A stretch of 64,000 nucleotides of DNA from Alloprevotella tannerae ATCC 51259 (GTDB taxonomy: Bacteria > Bacteroidota > Bacteroidia > Bacteroidales > Bacteroidaceae). Location: NCBI RefSeq assembly GCF_000159995.1, contig NZ_GG700642.1:770395-834394 (forward strand). Reading direction: 5' to 3'. Both the position numbers and the translations under genes were made by a program. A model generated the notes under the pieces. It saw only the letters and a list, made by a program, of their open reading frames with translations. It did no database searches and was not told where the DNA came from. This document shows positions 33,545 through 42,770 of the stretch, piece after piece (position 1 is the first letter of the stretch; every line of letters begins with the position of its first letter).

Positions 33545-35716
33545 ATGAAACAGATGAATTTGCGCAGTTCCTTACTAATAGGTCTGCTGCTCTTGACAGG
33601 AACCCTTATGGGACAGACAAAGAAAAGCTTTACGCTGGACGACTTAATGTGGGGCGGATCCAATTATTGGAATCTTCAGCCCAAGAATCTCTACACTGCG
33701 TTTTGGGGCTCTAAGCTTATGCAATTAGAAGTAGAGGCAGTCAAAACCTGTACAGATGAAAAAGGAAAACGCGTAAAGGCGCAAACCTTATTCACGGCGG
33801 CTGATGTGAAAGCGCTCATTACAGACGAGACAAAGGGCCGCGGCCTCAACTTGATGCAAGCTTCATTTCCTTATCCGAACAAGACTTTAGCTTTGCTCCA
33901 TACCAATCGAAGCAATCTGCTCTACGATTGGAAGAAGAAAGCCATCGTTTGGCAGGCAGAACGCGACAGCGTTAGAGTGAACGAAGAGTTTAACATCCCC
34001 TCTCGCAGCGAAGTTTATGCAAAAGACTTTGATCTGTATCTGCGCACGGCCGACAGCAAAGCGCATCGCATCACAACTGATGGTTCAAAAGATATCGTCT
34101 ACGGGCAAGCCGTTCACCGCGATGAGTTTGGCATTAAAAAGGGCGCTTATTTCAGTCCGTCAGGCCAACTCTTGGCTTATTATCGTATGGATCAAAGTAT
34201 GGTCGAAGACTATCCGCTCGTCGATATTTTCACGCGCGAAGCCAAACTTGATGCCATCAAGTATCCAATGGCCGGTATGACCAGTCATAAAGTGACCGTA
34301 GGTGTTTACAATCCCAAGACGGAGCAGACGGTTTGGCTGCAAGCCGGCGACCCGACTGACCGTTACTTCACAAACATATCTTGGGCGCCCGATGAGAAGA
34401 CTATCTATATGATTGAGATGCCCCGCTCGCAGAAGAAAACAGAACTCGTAGCTTACGACGTAGCAACGGGCCAACGCAAGGGCGTACTCTACACAGAAAC
34501 GCACGAAAAGTATGTGCATCCTATGCATCCGCTCACTTTCTTGCCTTGGGACAGCAGCAAGTTTATTTACCAAAGCGAAAAGGACGGCTACAATCACCTT
34601 TATCTCTTCGACACAAAGGGCAACCAACTCAAGCAAATCACGAAGGGCGAGTTTGTCGTACTCGATTTAGTAGGATTCAACACAAAGACAAAGAGCGTCA
34701 TCATTCAATCTAACGAAGCGCATCCGCTACACCATAATTACTATGCCGTAAATATCGACAACGGCAAGCGCACATTGCTCGACAACGGTAAAGGCACACA
34801 CCGCGCAATGCTGTCTCCGGACGGAACGATGCTCTTTGATCGCTGGAGCGAGCCCGACGTATTCCGCAAAATAGCTGTGCGCAATACGGCGACGGCAAAC
34901 GCTACGCTGCTGCAAACCGATGCTTCACCTTGGCAGGCTTATAATGTGCCGGAAATCTCTTCCGGTTCTCTCACGGCTGCTGATGGGCACACAAAATTGT
35001 TCTATCGCTTGGTTAAGCCGATCAACTTCGATCCTAACAAAAAGTATCCGACCGTCGTTTACGTCTATGGCGGACCTGGCGTGCGCAATGTCGACGCTTC
35101 TTGGAATTATGCTGCACGTTCGTGGGAGATTTATATGGCACAGAAAGGCTATGTCATCTTCGTGCTCGACAACCGCGGCTCAAGCGAACGCGGATTCGCC
35201 TTTGAAACGGCCACTTATCATCGACTCGGACAAGAGGAAATGAAAGACCAGATGCGCGGTGTCGATTATCTCAAATCGCTCCCCTATGTAGATGCGAACC
35301 GCATCGGTGTGCACGGCTGGAGCTACGGCGGATTTATGACGACGAGTCTGATCACCAATTATCCCGACGTCTTCAAAGTTGGCGTAGCCGGCGGTCCGGT
35401 TATCGACTGGAAGTATTACGAGGTAATGTATGGCGAGCGCTATATGGGCACGCCGCAGGAAAACCCTGAGGGTTACGCGCAAAGTTCGCTGCTCAATAAG
35501 GCCAAAGACCTGAAAGGACGTCTACAAATCATCATTGGCTATAACGATCCTGTCTGCGTGCCGCAGCACAGTTTGGCTTTCTTGCGCGCTTGCGAAGACG
35601 CCGGTACGCAGCCCGACTTCTTTACCTATCCGGGCCAAGGCCACAATATGATGGGAAAAGATATGGTACACCTGCACGAACGCATCACGCGCTACTTTGA
35701 AGATTATCTGAAATAA
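33545..35716 (+). CDS. S9-family dipeptidyl peptidase (DPP IV-like)
   Basis: A 723-residue exported serine peptidase. The signal peptide is LLIGLLLLTGTLMGQ. Residues 45-470 form the beta-propeller that gates access; the alpha/beta-hydrolase domain contains the catalytic serine in HGWSYGGF (about Ser593), aspartate in GYNDPV (about Asp668) and histidine in GQGHNMM (about His700). Such enzymes release X-Pro dipeptides and are important for peptide-fermenting Bacteroidales. It is preceded by a 66-bp gap from the methyltransferase gene. Confidence 0.93.
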   Translation: MKQMNLRSSLLIGLLLLTGTLMGQTKKSFTLDDLMWGGSNYWNLQPKNLYTAFWGSKLMQLEVEAVKTCTDEKGKRVKAQTLFTAADVKALITDETKGRGLNLMQASFPYPNKTLALLHTNRSNLLYDWKKKAIVWQAERDSVRVNEEFNIPSRSEVYAKDFDLYLRTADSKAHRITTDGSKDIVYGQAVHRDEFGIKKGAYFSPSGQLLAYYRMDQSMVEDYPLVDIFTREAKLDAIKYPMAGMTSHKVTVGVYNPKTEQTVWLQAGDPTDRYFTNISWAPDEKTIYMIEMPRSQKKTELVAYDVATGQRKGVLYTETHEKYVHPMHPLTFLPWDSSKFIYQSEKDGYNHLYLFDTKGNQLKQITKGEFVVLDLVGFNTKTKSVIIQSNEAHPLHHNYYAVNIDNGKRTLLDNGKGTHRAMLSPDGTMLFDRWSEPDVFRKIAVRNTATANATLLQTDASPWQAYNVPEISSGSLTAADGHTKLFYRLVKPINFDPNKKYPTVVYVYGGPGVRNVDASWNYAARSWEIYMAQKGYVIFVLDNRGSSERGFAFETATYHRLGQEEMKDQMRGVDYLKSLPYVDANRIGVHGWSYGGFMTTSLITNYPDVFKVGVAGGPVIDWKYYEVMYGERYMGTPQENPEGYAQSSLLNKAKDLKGRLQIIIGYNDPVCVPQHSLAFLRACEDAGTQPDFFTYPGQGHNMMGKDMVHLHERITRYFEDYLK

Positions 35717-35717
35717 C

Positions 35718-35769
35718 GAGTGAATGGCGAACAATGGGCAAGCGAAGATGCTCCCTTGTTCGCCACTCA
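35718..35769 (+). terminator. terminator-like hairpin after the dipeptidyl peptidase
   Basis: gagtgaatggcgaacaatggg and its near complement ccc ttgttcgccactc form a long imperfect stem right after the stop, followed by an AT-rich but not T-only tract. Confidence 0.55.
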
Positions 35770-35850
35770 TTATATATAAGGTATCATCTATACAAACTCC
35801 GGGCGCCACGCACTTTCACCCAAGCCGTGCACCCATAAAATCATATCACT

Positions 35851-36228
35851 ATGAAGAAAGCTATTGCAACAGCAGCTGCACCCGCAGCTATCGGTCCTTA
35901 CAGTCAGGCTATTGAGGCCAACGGACTTATTTTTGTATCCGGACAACTTCCTATCGTCCCCGAAAAAGGCGAATTTGCCGAAGGCGGCGTACAAGCACAA
36001 ACGCGTCAGTCGTTAGAGAATATGAAAGCCATCTTAGCCGAGGCCGGACTCACGATGAACGACGTCGTAAAGACTACGGTCTTTTTGGCGGATATGGGCG
36101 ACTTTGGCGCGATGAACGAAGTGTATTCCACGTTCTTTGAAGCTCCCTACCCCGCTCGCTGCGCTTATGCCGTTAAGACCCTGCCTAAGAACGCTTTGGT
36201 AGAAATTGAGTGTATCGCCGCTCGCTAA
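35851..36228 (+). CDS. RidA-family reactive imine/enamine deaminase
   Basis: A 125-residue protein with family signature blocks IGPYSQAIEANGLIFVSGQLP near the start and the conserved arginine in PARCAYAVKTLPKNALVEIE near the end. RidA trimers hydrolyse toxic 2-aminoacrylate-like imines made by PLP enzymes. All active-site positions recognised are present. The next gene begins 13 bp later. Confidence 0.93.
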   Translation: MKKAIATAAAPAAIGPYSQAIEANGLIFVSGQLPIVPEKGEFAEGGVQAQTRQSLENMKAILAEAGLTMNDVVKTTVFLADMGDFGAMNEVYSTFFEAPYPARCAYAVKTLPKNALVEIECIAAR

Positions 36229-36241
36229 GATTCGTCAAACT

Positions 36242-36784
36242 ATGTTGGAAAAAATCGGCGTATTTCTTTCCTCCAAACCTCATTTGTCGGCAGCCTGCTT
36301 AAAGGCTGCCGATGCTTTAGGCACTTGGATTGGATCGACGGGTCGCACCCTCGTCTATGGCGGCAACACGTCAGGTTTGATGGGTCATTTGGCCGAAGCC
36401 GTCAACCGCTCCGGCGGTCGCATTTTTGGCGTAGTGCCGCAGCGTTTGTTTGATATGGGCTGCGTCAGTCCTTTGTTGCACGTCACCTTTCCCACAGCCG
36501 ACCTTGCCGATCGCAAGGCCACGATGATTCAAGAGAGCGATGTCTTCATCGCGCTGCCTGGCGGACTTGGTACGCTCGACGAGGTATTCACCGTGCTGGC
36601 AGCCGCAACCTTGCAGTTTGAGCATCGCCCCGTCATTCTCTACAACGTAGAGGGCTGTTGGGATCTACTGCTCGCACTCTTAGAAGATCTTCACCAGCGC
36701 AGATTGATCGACAAGCAGCCGAAAGCCTACTTAAAAGTAGTCGGTTCGATCGAAGAGTTAGAAGCCGTCATAGCCGACTTGTAG
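36242..36784 (+). CDS. LOG-family protein (nucleoside monophosphate phosphoribohydrolase-like)
   Basis: 180 residues from the ATG at 36242 (MLEKIGVFLSSK). A Rossmann-like fold with the LOG motifs GGNTSGLMGHLAEAV and PGGLGTLDEVFTVL, the latter the conserved PGGxGTxxE. Family members cleave the ribosyl bond of cytokinin-type or other nucleoside 5'-monophosphates. The frame also extends upstream to 36206, overlapping ridA, but the ATG at 36242 gives the normal N-terminus. Confidence 0.88.
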   Translation: MLEKIGVFLSSKPHLSAACLKAADALGTWIGSTGRTLVYGGNTSGLMGHLAEAVNRSGGRIFGVVPQRLFDMGCVSPLLHVTFPTADLADRKATMIQESDVFIALPGGLGTLDEVFTVLAAATLQFEHRPVILYNVEGCWDLLLALLEDLHQRRLIDKQPKAYLKVVGSIEELEAVIADL

Positions 36785-36896
36785 TCCACTTATCCCGCCA
36801 CGAGTCGCATTTTACGATCCTCCTTCGTCGGGTTATTTTGCTACGAAAGCTCATTCCCAAACACTTATATCGTCATCCTTAACGAAGGCAGAAATA

Positions 36897-36960
36897 AAAG
36901 AAAAAGCATCTAAGTCTGCATGAGCAGTAAACAAAGCGGGCAAAAGATGCTTTCTTTTTT
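36897..36960 (+). terminator. terminator-like structure before array G
   Basis: aaagcatct and agatgcttt pair across about 35 bases, followed by a run of seven T. It is the probable end of the ridA-LOG unit. Confidence 0.5.
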
Positions 36961-36980
36961 TCATCCATACCTGTCCCAAT

Positions 36981-37068
36981 TTGCTCCCAAGGCTTGGGAC
37001 TTTATTCCCAAGCGCAGCGGACTTTTGTTCCAAGGCTAGGAATTTTTATCCGCAAGCTTGGAATTTTT
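36981..37068. repeat. 22-bp-period array G (4 units)
   Basis: Units start at 36981, 37003, 37025 and 37047. Unit 1 is the near-palindrome tcccaaggcttggga. The others pair different arms (tccc, ttcc, atccgc on the left; gcgg, aggaa, ttggaa on the right), each followed by a tttt-rich link. It lies between the LOG gene and the peptide-barrel pair. Confidence 0.85.
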
Positions 37069-37277
37069 CGAAGGCTATTGAAAGTTGCAAACAAAACAGA
37101 TCTTCTAAAATATTCGAGCCTGATTCTTGAGTGATAATGAAAGAAAAATTCAAAAACACTTGCTTGTACATATTATAGTCTGTATATTCGGGCAATATTA
37201 TTCCTCGAAGGATTATTCCAAGAAAAGAGCTAAGAATCCTTGAAAAAGAAATCAATTAGCAACTTATTAAATATCTT

Positions 37278-37484
37278 ATGGAAAGAGGATTTAAACTATT
37301 TGTGGTTATTGGGGCAGCCGCATTGACAACTGCGTATTCTGTGAATGAGAGTAAAACCGATAATACTGTTATTATTGGTTCTACGACTCATCCAGATACA
37401 ACGCGTGGTGGCTGTTATGGAAATTATGGCCATTGTGGCGTAACTATGAATGGAACATATCTAATTGAAAAATGGAAAGAATGA
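37278..37484 (+). CDS. small exported peptide precursor coupled to an outer-membrane barrel
   Basis: A 68-residue protein: a signal-like hydrophobic segment (FKLFVVIGAAALTTAYS), then a polar tail containing GGCYGNYGHCG with two cysteines. Its stop overlaps the start of the barrel gene (ATGA at 37481), so the two are co-translated. The arrangement resembles NVEALA-type small exported proteins encoded beside outer-membrane proteins in Bacteroidales, but the NVEALA motif itself is absent. Function unknown; a ligand or export-coupled peptide is a guess. Confidence 0.65.
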   Translation: MERGFKLFVVIGAAALTTAYSVNESKTDNTVIIGSTTHPDTTRGGCYGNYGHCGVTMNGTYLIEKWKE

Positions 37485-39757
37485 CATTTTATAAACCTGA
37501 TCGTAAACCTTCTCTATACTGTAGGAATACAGCCTTGCGAATGGCTTTTTTATTCGTTTCTTTTCTCTTCTCTTTATTTGCTTTCTCGCAACCAGCTGGA
37601 GAATTTAAGGTGAGAATGATTGCTCCCGAAGGATATTCCGTGGGGAAAATCACTGTCAGTATTCAGATAGATAAAACAAGGCTGAAAGGAAAAACAGATA
37701 ACACCGGCGTATGTCAGTTTAAGATGCCCATTTATAATGATTCTCTGCGTATCAGATTGCTAACCGAGAGCCCTTTTTACGCTCCGATCGACACTTTATT
37801 GACCATAAGGGCGGAGAAAGATATTGAACTATCCTTATCTCCTGCTGATCTGCGGGAAGTAAGCGTCGTGGGTTACAAAAAGATAGTTAAGACTAATGCA
37901 GAAAAGCAAGTATTCAATATAGATCTTGGTGGTTTGTTGCAATCAGCCAAAGCAAATTTGGCCCTAAAGCGAGTGCCGGGAATAATATATACAGACAAAG
38001 GCTATCAATTGGCTGGCAACGGTAAAGCTGCCAAGCTCTTGATAGATGGCATCGAGACGACCGAAACGGAATTAGAGAAAATAATGGCAGGAGATATTGC
38101 AAAAGTTGAAGTGAGACGTATCGGCCTGAATGATGAAGCAAGTTCCGGAGAAATCAATGTAATCCTTAAAAGAAACAGAGCCAATCTTTTGAAAGGAGAA
38201 ATAGCAGCAGGCACACAGCTATCCAGAGCAGGGTTCAACTTATCACCTTCTGCTACTTATCGTTCCGGAAAGATTGACCTAATCTTCTGGTCCTCATACA
38301 CACAGGATCGACAAAAAGGAAAAAATATACTATATAGAGATGAAGAAGAATTCCTCTTCTCGGAATATAAAAATCGCTTACAGCAATATAGTGGAGCTTT
38401 AAAAACAAATATCCGCCTCTCTCCAAAATGGGAAACAGCTTTGAATTATTCTATTTTTGGGTATAAGGCTCCGGCAGATGTCGTTTGGCGTTCAAAAGGC
38501 GTGAACCAAACAGCGCAATACAATAAAGAGTCATATTTCAGCCATTTCGTCAACGCTGTAATCGCACACGATATCAACGCCAACAAACGTTTATTCTTCA
38601 AGGCACGCTATTTTAATTATGCGACAAATAATGAAACGGCACATCCTTACACCTTATATAAAGGTAAAATGAATGAATGGACAGGGGAAATCTTACTGGA
38701 AGCCGATAGCATTCGTTTTTTGAGGGATTATCATAATATTGCCATTGGGATAAAAAGCATTTATCGAAATACGTTGTTGACCGCCAGCCGCTTACCTTAC
38801 CGCAGTGATGTACAACAATTATATATGAAAGATCAATTTTCTCTGAATAAGTGGTTTGATGTTTTTTTACTCTTGCGCGGAGAATGGTATGGCTTTAATT
38901 TCCAACGAACCGGCAGTACGAGACGTTTGGCTGTACTACCTACAATTTCAGTAAATTATAACGGGAAAATAGGTTCGTTTTCCTTTGTGTATAACCGACA
39001 TATCGAAAGACCAAGTGTAGATTTTTTGAATCCGGAAGTCTTTTATATCAATGAATACGAGAAGAGTCAGGGAAACGTGCATTTGCGCCCGCAATACGCT
39101 GATCGTTATACGCTGAACTACTCCCGGCAAATCGGTAGTGGTTTTTTGACTTCTAATGTCGTGTATGAACGTATCGGAGATATGATAGGCGGTGTGTATA
39201 TGACAGATTATAGTACATCTACTTATGAAAATGCGGGTAAAGGAAGGATACTAAACTTGAACATTGGTTATAGTAAACCTCTGTTTAAGCATGCGTTGAA
39301 CCTTAACTTAAATATTACTGCCGACCATACTGCGTATAAAATTGCGCCAGCCTTTGCCGCAATAGCTTTAAGTGAGGGCAATGAGGGCTGGGGCTTAACA
39401 AGTACGATGAACTTATCTTATATGGCACCAAAACAATGGTTCCTTGAATTGATGTTAATGCACCGTAATAATGAGAGAACTTTGAACTCGACAGTGCATA
39501 ACAAGATTCGTTTGGATCTTACTGTAACTAAATCGCTGTGCAATGATCGTTTAGATCTTTCGCTTTCTTATAATGATATGTTCGGATTGTTTAGAAAACA
39601 ACGCGTAAGGTATAAGTTGAAAGGCCTTACTCAGATTTCGAAAGTTTACTCCCCTTCCTCTTTTTTGGGGATCTCGCTGACGTGGCGCTTCGGCAAGGAT
39701 TTTAAGATTCAAAGTGTGGGGGAGGTAATTAACAATGAAGATATTAGAACTAAATAA
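37481..39757 (+). CDS. outer-membrane beta-barrel protein, TonB-receptor-like
   Basis: About 758 residues from the ATG of the ATGA overlap (an ATG at 37472 is also possible). The signal peptide is MAFLFVSFLFSLFAFSQ. A carboxypeptidase-regulatory-like domain lies at about 45-130, then a plug-like segment (FNIDLGGLLQSAKANLALKRVPGI ... ILKRN), then a long series of amphipathic beta strands ending in a terminal strand (SLTWRFGKDFKIQSVGE), as in OMP_b-brl_3 proteins. It probably imports or exports a peptide or organic molecule. Composition is clearly AT-richer than the neighbouring division genes, suggesting acquisition. Confidence 0.82.
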   Translation: MTFYKPDRKPSLYCRNTALRMAFLFVSFLFSLFAFSQPAGEFKVRMIAPEGYSVGKITVSIQIDKTRLKGKTDNTGVCQFKMPIYNDSLRIRLLTESPFYAPIDTLLTIRAEKDIELSLSPADLREVSVVGYKKIVKTNAEKQVFNIDLGGLLQSAKANLALKRVPGIIYTDKGYQLAGNGKAAKLLIDGIETTETELEKIMAGDIAKVEVRRIGLNDEASSGEINVILKRNRANLLKGEIAAGTQLSRAGFNLSPSATYRSGKIDLIFWSSYTQDRQKGKNILYRDEEEFLFSEYKNRLQQYSGALKTNIRLSPKWETALNYSIFGYKAPADVVWRSKGVNQTAQYNKESYFSHFVNAVIAHDINANKRLFFKARYFNYATNNETAHPYTLYKGKMNEWTGEILLEADSIRFLRDYHNIAIGIKSIYRNTLLTASRLPYRSDVQQLYMKDQFSLNKWFDVFLLLRGEWYGFNFQRTGSTRRLAVLPTISVNYNGKIGSFSFVYNRHIERPSVDFLNPEVFYINEYEKSQGNVHLRPQYADRYTLNYSRQIGSGFLTSNVVYERIGDMIGGVYMTDYSTSTYENAGKGRILNLNIGYSKPLFKHALNLNLNITADHTAYKIAPAFAAIALSEGNEGWGLTSTMNLSYMAPKQWFLELMLMHRNNERTLNSTVHNKIRLDLTVTKSLCNDRLDLSLSYNDMFGLFRKQRVRYKLKGLTQISKVYSPSSFLGISLTWRFGKDFKIQSVGEVINNEDIRTK

Positions 39758-39786
39758 AATGAGACGTGATTCTAGTTTAAAAAGGA

Positions 39787-39822
39787 AGTAAGATTCCATA
39801 TTTTCTTATATGAAATCTTACT
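39787..39822. other. long hairpin after the barrel gene
   Basis: agtaagattccatat and atatgaaatcttact form a 15-bp stem with one wobble pair. No T run follows, so it may protect the mRNA 3' end rather than terminate. Confidence 0.5.
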
Positions 39823-40146
39823 GAAGCATTGCATTGATCGTATTTCTGAAAATGAGTCAGCGTTGCCCACAATGCGCAGATTGTTCAAACTTAGTGTGCA
39901 ACAGTTGAATACTATCCTACGCTTTATCGCCCCACATACTTGCCTTTCGCCACGATTTACGAGTAGTCGTTGCGCGCTAAAGGACATCGAAGTAGCGCAC
40001 TTCAATAAGAACGACGCCTTTTCACATCTTTCGACTTTTATTATATCGAATGCTTTTATTACCCCTACTTCGACAACAAAAGCAAAAGCTAAATGTCTCT
40101 TTTCACATTTTACAACCTATTGTTAGTCTCTAAGAAAATTATTTAT
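39823..40146. other. intergenic spacer upstream of murG
   Basis: No convincing gene, array or repeat. It ends in the murG -7 element. Confidence 0.4.
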
Positions 40147-40154
40147 TACTTTTG
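40147..40154 (+). promoter_or_regulatory. -7 element of the murG operon
   Basis: TACTTTTG places the transcription start near 40161, about 20 bases before the murG ATG at 40181, and excludes a more upstream TTG start. Confidence 0.5.
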
Positions 40155-40180
40155 CCTTGATTGTATGCACATATAAAAAG

Positions 40181-41305
40181 ATGAGCGAAAGACTTAGGGT
40201 GATTATCAGCGGCGGCGGTACGGGTGGACATATTTTCCCGGCTATATCGATTGCCAATGCACTGCGCGAGAAGCGGCCCGATGCCGAGATTCTCTTCGTA
40301 GGAGCAGAGGGGCGTATGGAAATGCAACGCGTCCCGGCTGCAGGCTATGAGATTAAGGGCCTGCCTATTGCAGGGTTTGACCGTAAACGCCTTTGGCGCA
40401 ACGCCGGCGTACTGCTAAAGATTTGGAAAAGCAGCAAACTGGCCAAGCAAATCATCCGCGAGTTTCGCCCGATGGTAGGTGTCGGCGTCGGAGGCTATGC
40501 CAGTGGGCCTACGCTCCGCGAATGCGAGAAAATGCACATACCGACCTTGCTGCAAGAGCAGAACTCTTACGCCGGGGTTACGAATAAGTTGCTGGCTAAA
40601 AAAGCCTCAAGCATCTGCGTAGCCTACGACGGTATGGAGCGCTTCTTTCCGGCTGACAAAATCATCTTCACAGGTAATCCTGTGCGCAAACAATTGCTCT
40701 ACGTTGATTGCACGAAAGAGGAAGCCATCAAGCAGTTTGGTTTGGCTCCCGAAAAGCGAACGGTGCTGATTGTAGGCGGTTCGCTTGGCGCACGCAGTTT
40801 GAACGATACGATTCTGGGTAACCTGCCGCTCATCCGCCAACAGCAAGAGGTGCAATTCATCTGGCAGACGGGCAATTATTATAGTGCGGCCATCCAAGCC
40901 GAACTTTCGCGCCGTAAATGTCCCGACAACCTGAAGGTAACGGACTTTATCTCGGATATGGCCCACGCTTATGCGGCCGCCGATCTGATCATCTCGCGCG
41001 CCGGTGCCGGCAGTATCTCCGAATTTTGCCTGCTGGGCAAGCCGGTTATCCTCGTGCCCTCGCCCAATGTGGCCGAAGATCATCAAACGAAAAACGCCTT
41101 GGCTCTCGTGCAGAAAGATGCTGCACTCTACGTTAAAGACGAAGAAGTGAGCCGAACGCTCCTGCCGCTGGCCATCAATACGGTCAAAGAGAGGCAACGC
41201 TTAGCGCAACTCAGCGACAACATCCGCCAACTGGCACGCCCCAATGCGGCGTCAGACATTGCCGATGAGGTTATACGCTTAGCAGAACAACACACACGAC
41301 AATAA
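40181..41305 (+). CDS. murG: undecaprenyl-PP-MurNAc-pentapeptide GlcNAc transferase
   Basis: About 374 residues from the ATG at 40181 (MSERLRVIISGGGTGGHIFP). GGGTGGHIFPA is the N-terminal glycine-rich loop; VGVGGYASGPTLRE, LQEQNSYAGVTNKLLAK and ISRAGAGSISEF are the acceptor- and UDP-GlcNAc-binding blocks. It converts lipid I to lipid II on the inner face of the membrane. It is the first gene visible here of the mur-fts cluster, all on the plus strand. Confidence 0.96.
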   Translation: MSERLRVIISGGGTGGHIFPAISIANALREKRPDAEILFVGAEGRMEMQRVPAAGYEIKGLPIAGFDRKRLWRNAGVLLKIWKSSKLAKQIIREFRPMVGVGVGGYASGPTLRECEKMHIPTLLQEQNSYAGVTNKLLAKKASSICVAYDGMERFFPADKIIFTGNPVRKQLLYVDCTKEEAIKQFGLAPEKRTVLIVGGSLGARSLNDTILGNLPLIRQQQEVQFIWQTGNYYSAAIQAELSRRKCPDNLKVTDFISDMAHAYAAADLIISRAGAGSISEFCLLGKPVILVPSPNVAEDHQTKNALALVQKDAALYVKDEEVSRTLLPLAINTVKERQRLAQLSDNIRQLARPNAASDIADEVIRLAEQHTRQ

Positions 41306-41362
41306 TGCATACGCGCCGGCCTCACGCAGGCAGGCCGTACAGGACCGATATAGGACATTAAG

Positions 41363-42745
41363 ATGCAGACGATTAAATCAGTCTATTTCATAGGTGCAGG
41401 CGGCATAGGAATGAGCGCCTTGGAGCGCTATTTCCTCTCGCAATCGCTCTTTGTCGGCGGCTACGACCGCACGGAAACGCCCCTGACAAAAGAACTTATA
41501 CGCGAAGGTGCTGACATTCATTATACCGACGATGTAGACGCTATTCCGCAAGCGTGCCGCGATCCGCAGACGACGCTTGTGGTCTATACGCCGGCCGTCC
41601 CGAAAGATCATCGCGAACTGACTTGGTTCCGTCAAGCGGGCTTTGAAGTAAAGAAGCGCGCAGAGGTCTTAGGTTATTTAACGCGCCAAATGAAAGGTCT
41701 CTGCGTAGCCGGTACGCATGGCAAGACGACGACAACAGCTATGGCGGCGCATCTGCTCCACGAGAGCCACGTAGGCTGCAACGCCTTTTTAGGCGGCATC
41801 GCAAAGAATTATGCAACAAATTACTTGCTCGACAATGACAGCGACTTCGTCGTCATAGAGGCCGACGAGTTTGATCGTTCTTTCCACCATTTGCAGCCCT
41901 ATGCTTCGGTCATTACGTCTACGGACCCTGACCATTTGGACATTTATGGCACGAAAGAGGCTTACCTTGAGAGTTTCACACACTACACCAGCCTTATCCG
42001 CCCCGACGGTGCTCTAATCGTGCACAAAAATTTGAAGTTTAAAGAGGCCCCTCCGACCGGCACGCGCCGCTTTGATTATGGTAGAGATGCGGGCGACTTC
42101 CACGCCGAAAACATTCGCATCGGTGGAGGCAGGGTTTGCTTCGACTTAATCTCACCGCTTGGCAACATCAGTGAGATAGAGCTTGGTGTGCCTGTCAGCA
42201 TCAATATAGAAAATGGCATTGCAGCCATTGCCTTGGCGCAAATTGCCGGCGCCACGCCTGACGAGATACGCGAAGGGATGAAGACCTTTCAAGGCGTAGA
42301 TCGACGCTTCGACTTTAAGATGAAATCGGACAAGGTTGTGCTGCTCAGCGATTATGCGCACCACCCCGCAGAGGTGCGCCAAAGCATCCTCTCTGTGCGC
42401 GAAGTCTTTGACGGCCGCCGCATCACAGGCATATTCCAACCCCACTTATATACGCGAACACGCGACTTCTATCGTGAGTTTGCCGAAAGTCTGTCGTTGC
42501 TGGACGAAGTAATCTTGCTCGACATCTATCCGGCGCGCGAACTCCCTATTGAAGGCGTCAGTTCGAAACTCATTTATGATCATCTCCGGGCGGATATGAA
42601 GAAGCACTTATGTGATAAGTCGGCGCTTCTACCTTTGCTCAAGCAGGAGGAAACAGACGTCGTAATGGTCTTAGGTGCAGGCGATGTGGATGCAATGGTG
42701 CCTCAGATAGCACAAATGCTGAAAGAGAAATACAATATTATATAA
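41363..42745 (+). CDS. murC: UDP-N-acetylmuramate--L-alanine ligase
   Basis: A 460-residue Mur ligase. The N-terminal UDP-binding loop is FIGAGGIGMSALERYF, the ATP site is CVAGTHGKTTTTAM, the central block is EADEFDRSFHHLQP, and the C-terminal domain starts after FKMKSDKVVLLSDYAHHPAEV. It adds the first alanine of the peptidoglycan stem. It is 57 bp after murG and 25 bp before ftsQ. Confidence 0.96.
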   Translation: MQTIKSVYFIGAGGIGMSALERYFLSQSLFVGGYDRTETPLTKELIREGADIHYTDDVDAIPQACRDPQTTLVVYTPAVPKDHRELTWFRQAGFEVKKRAEVLGYLTRQMKGLCVAGTHGKTTTTAMAAHLLHESHVGCNAFLGGIAKNYATNYLLDNDSDFVVIEADEFDRSFHHLQPYASVITSTDPDHLDIYGTKEAYLESFTHYTSLIRPDGALIVHKNLKFKEAPPTGTRRFDYGRDAGDFHAENIRIGGGRVCFDLISPLGNISEIELGVPVSINIENGIAAIALAQIAGATPDEIREGMKTFQGVDRRFDFKMKSDKVVLLSDYAHHPAEVRQSILSVREVFDGRRITGIFQPHLYTRTRDFYREFAESLSLLDEVILLDIYPARELPIEGVSSKLIYDHLRADMKKHLCDKSALLPLLKQEETDVVMVLGAGDVDAMVPQIAQMLKEKYNII

Positions 42746-42770
42746 GAAGACTGACACAATCCACTGTGCG

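Noticed and set aside
39863-40126. 87-codon frame before murG
   Set aside because: No recognisable domain, poor codon usage, and an equally long frame exists on the other strand.
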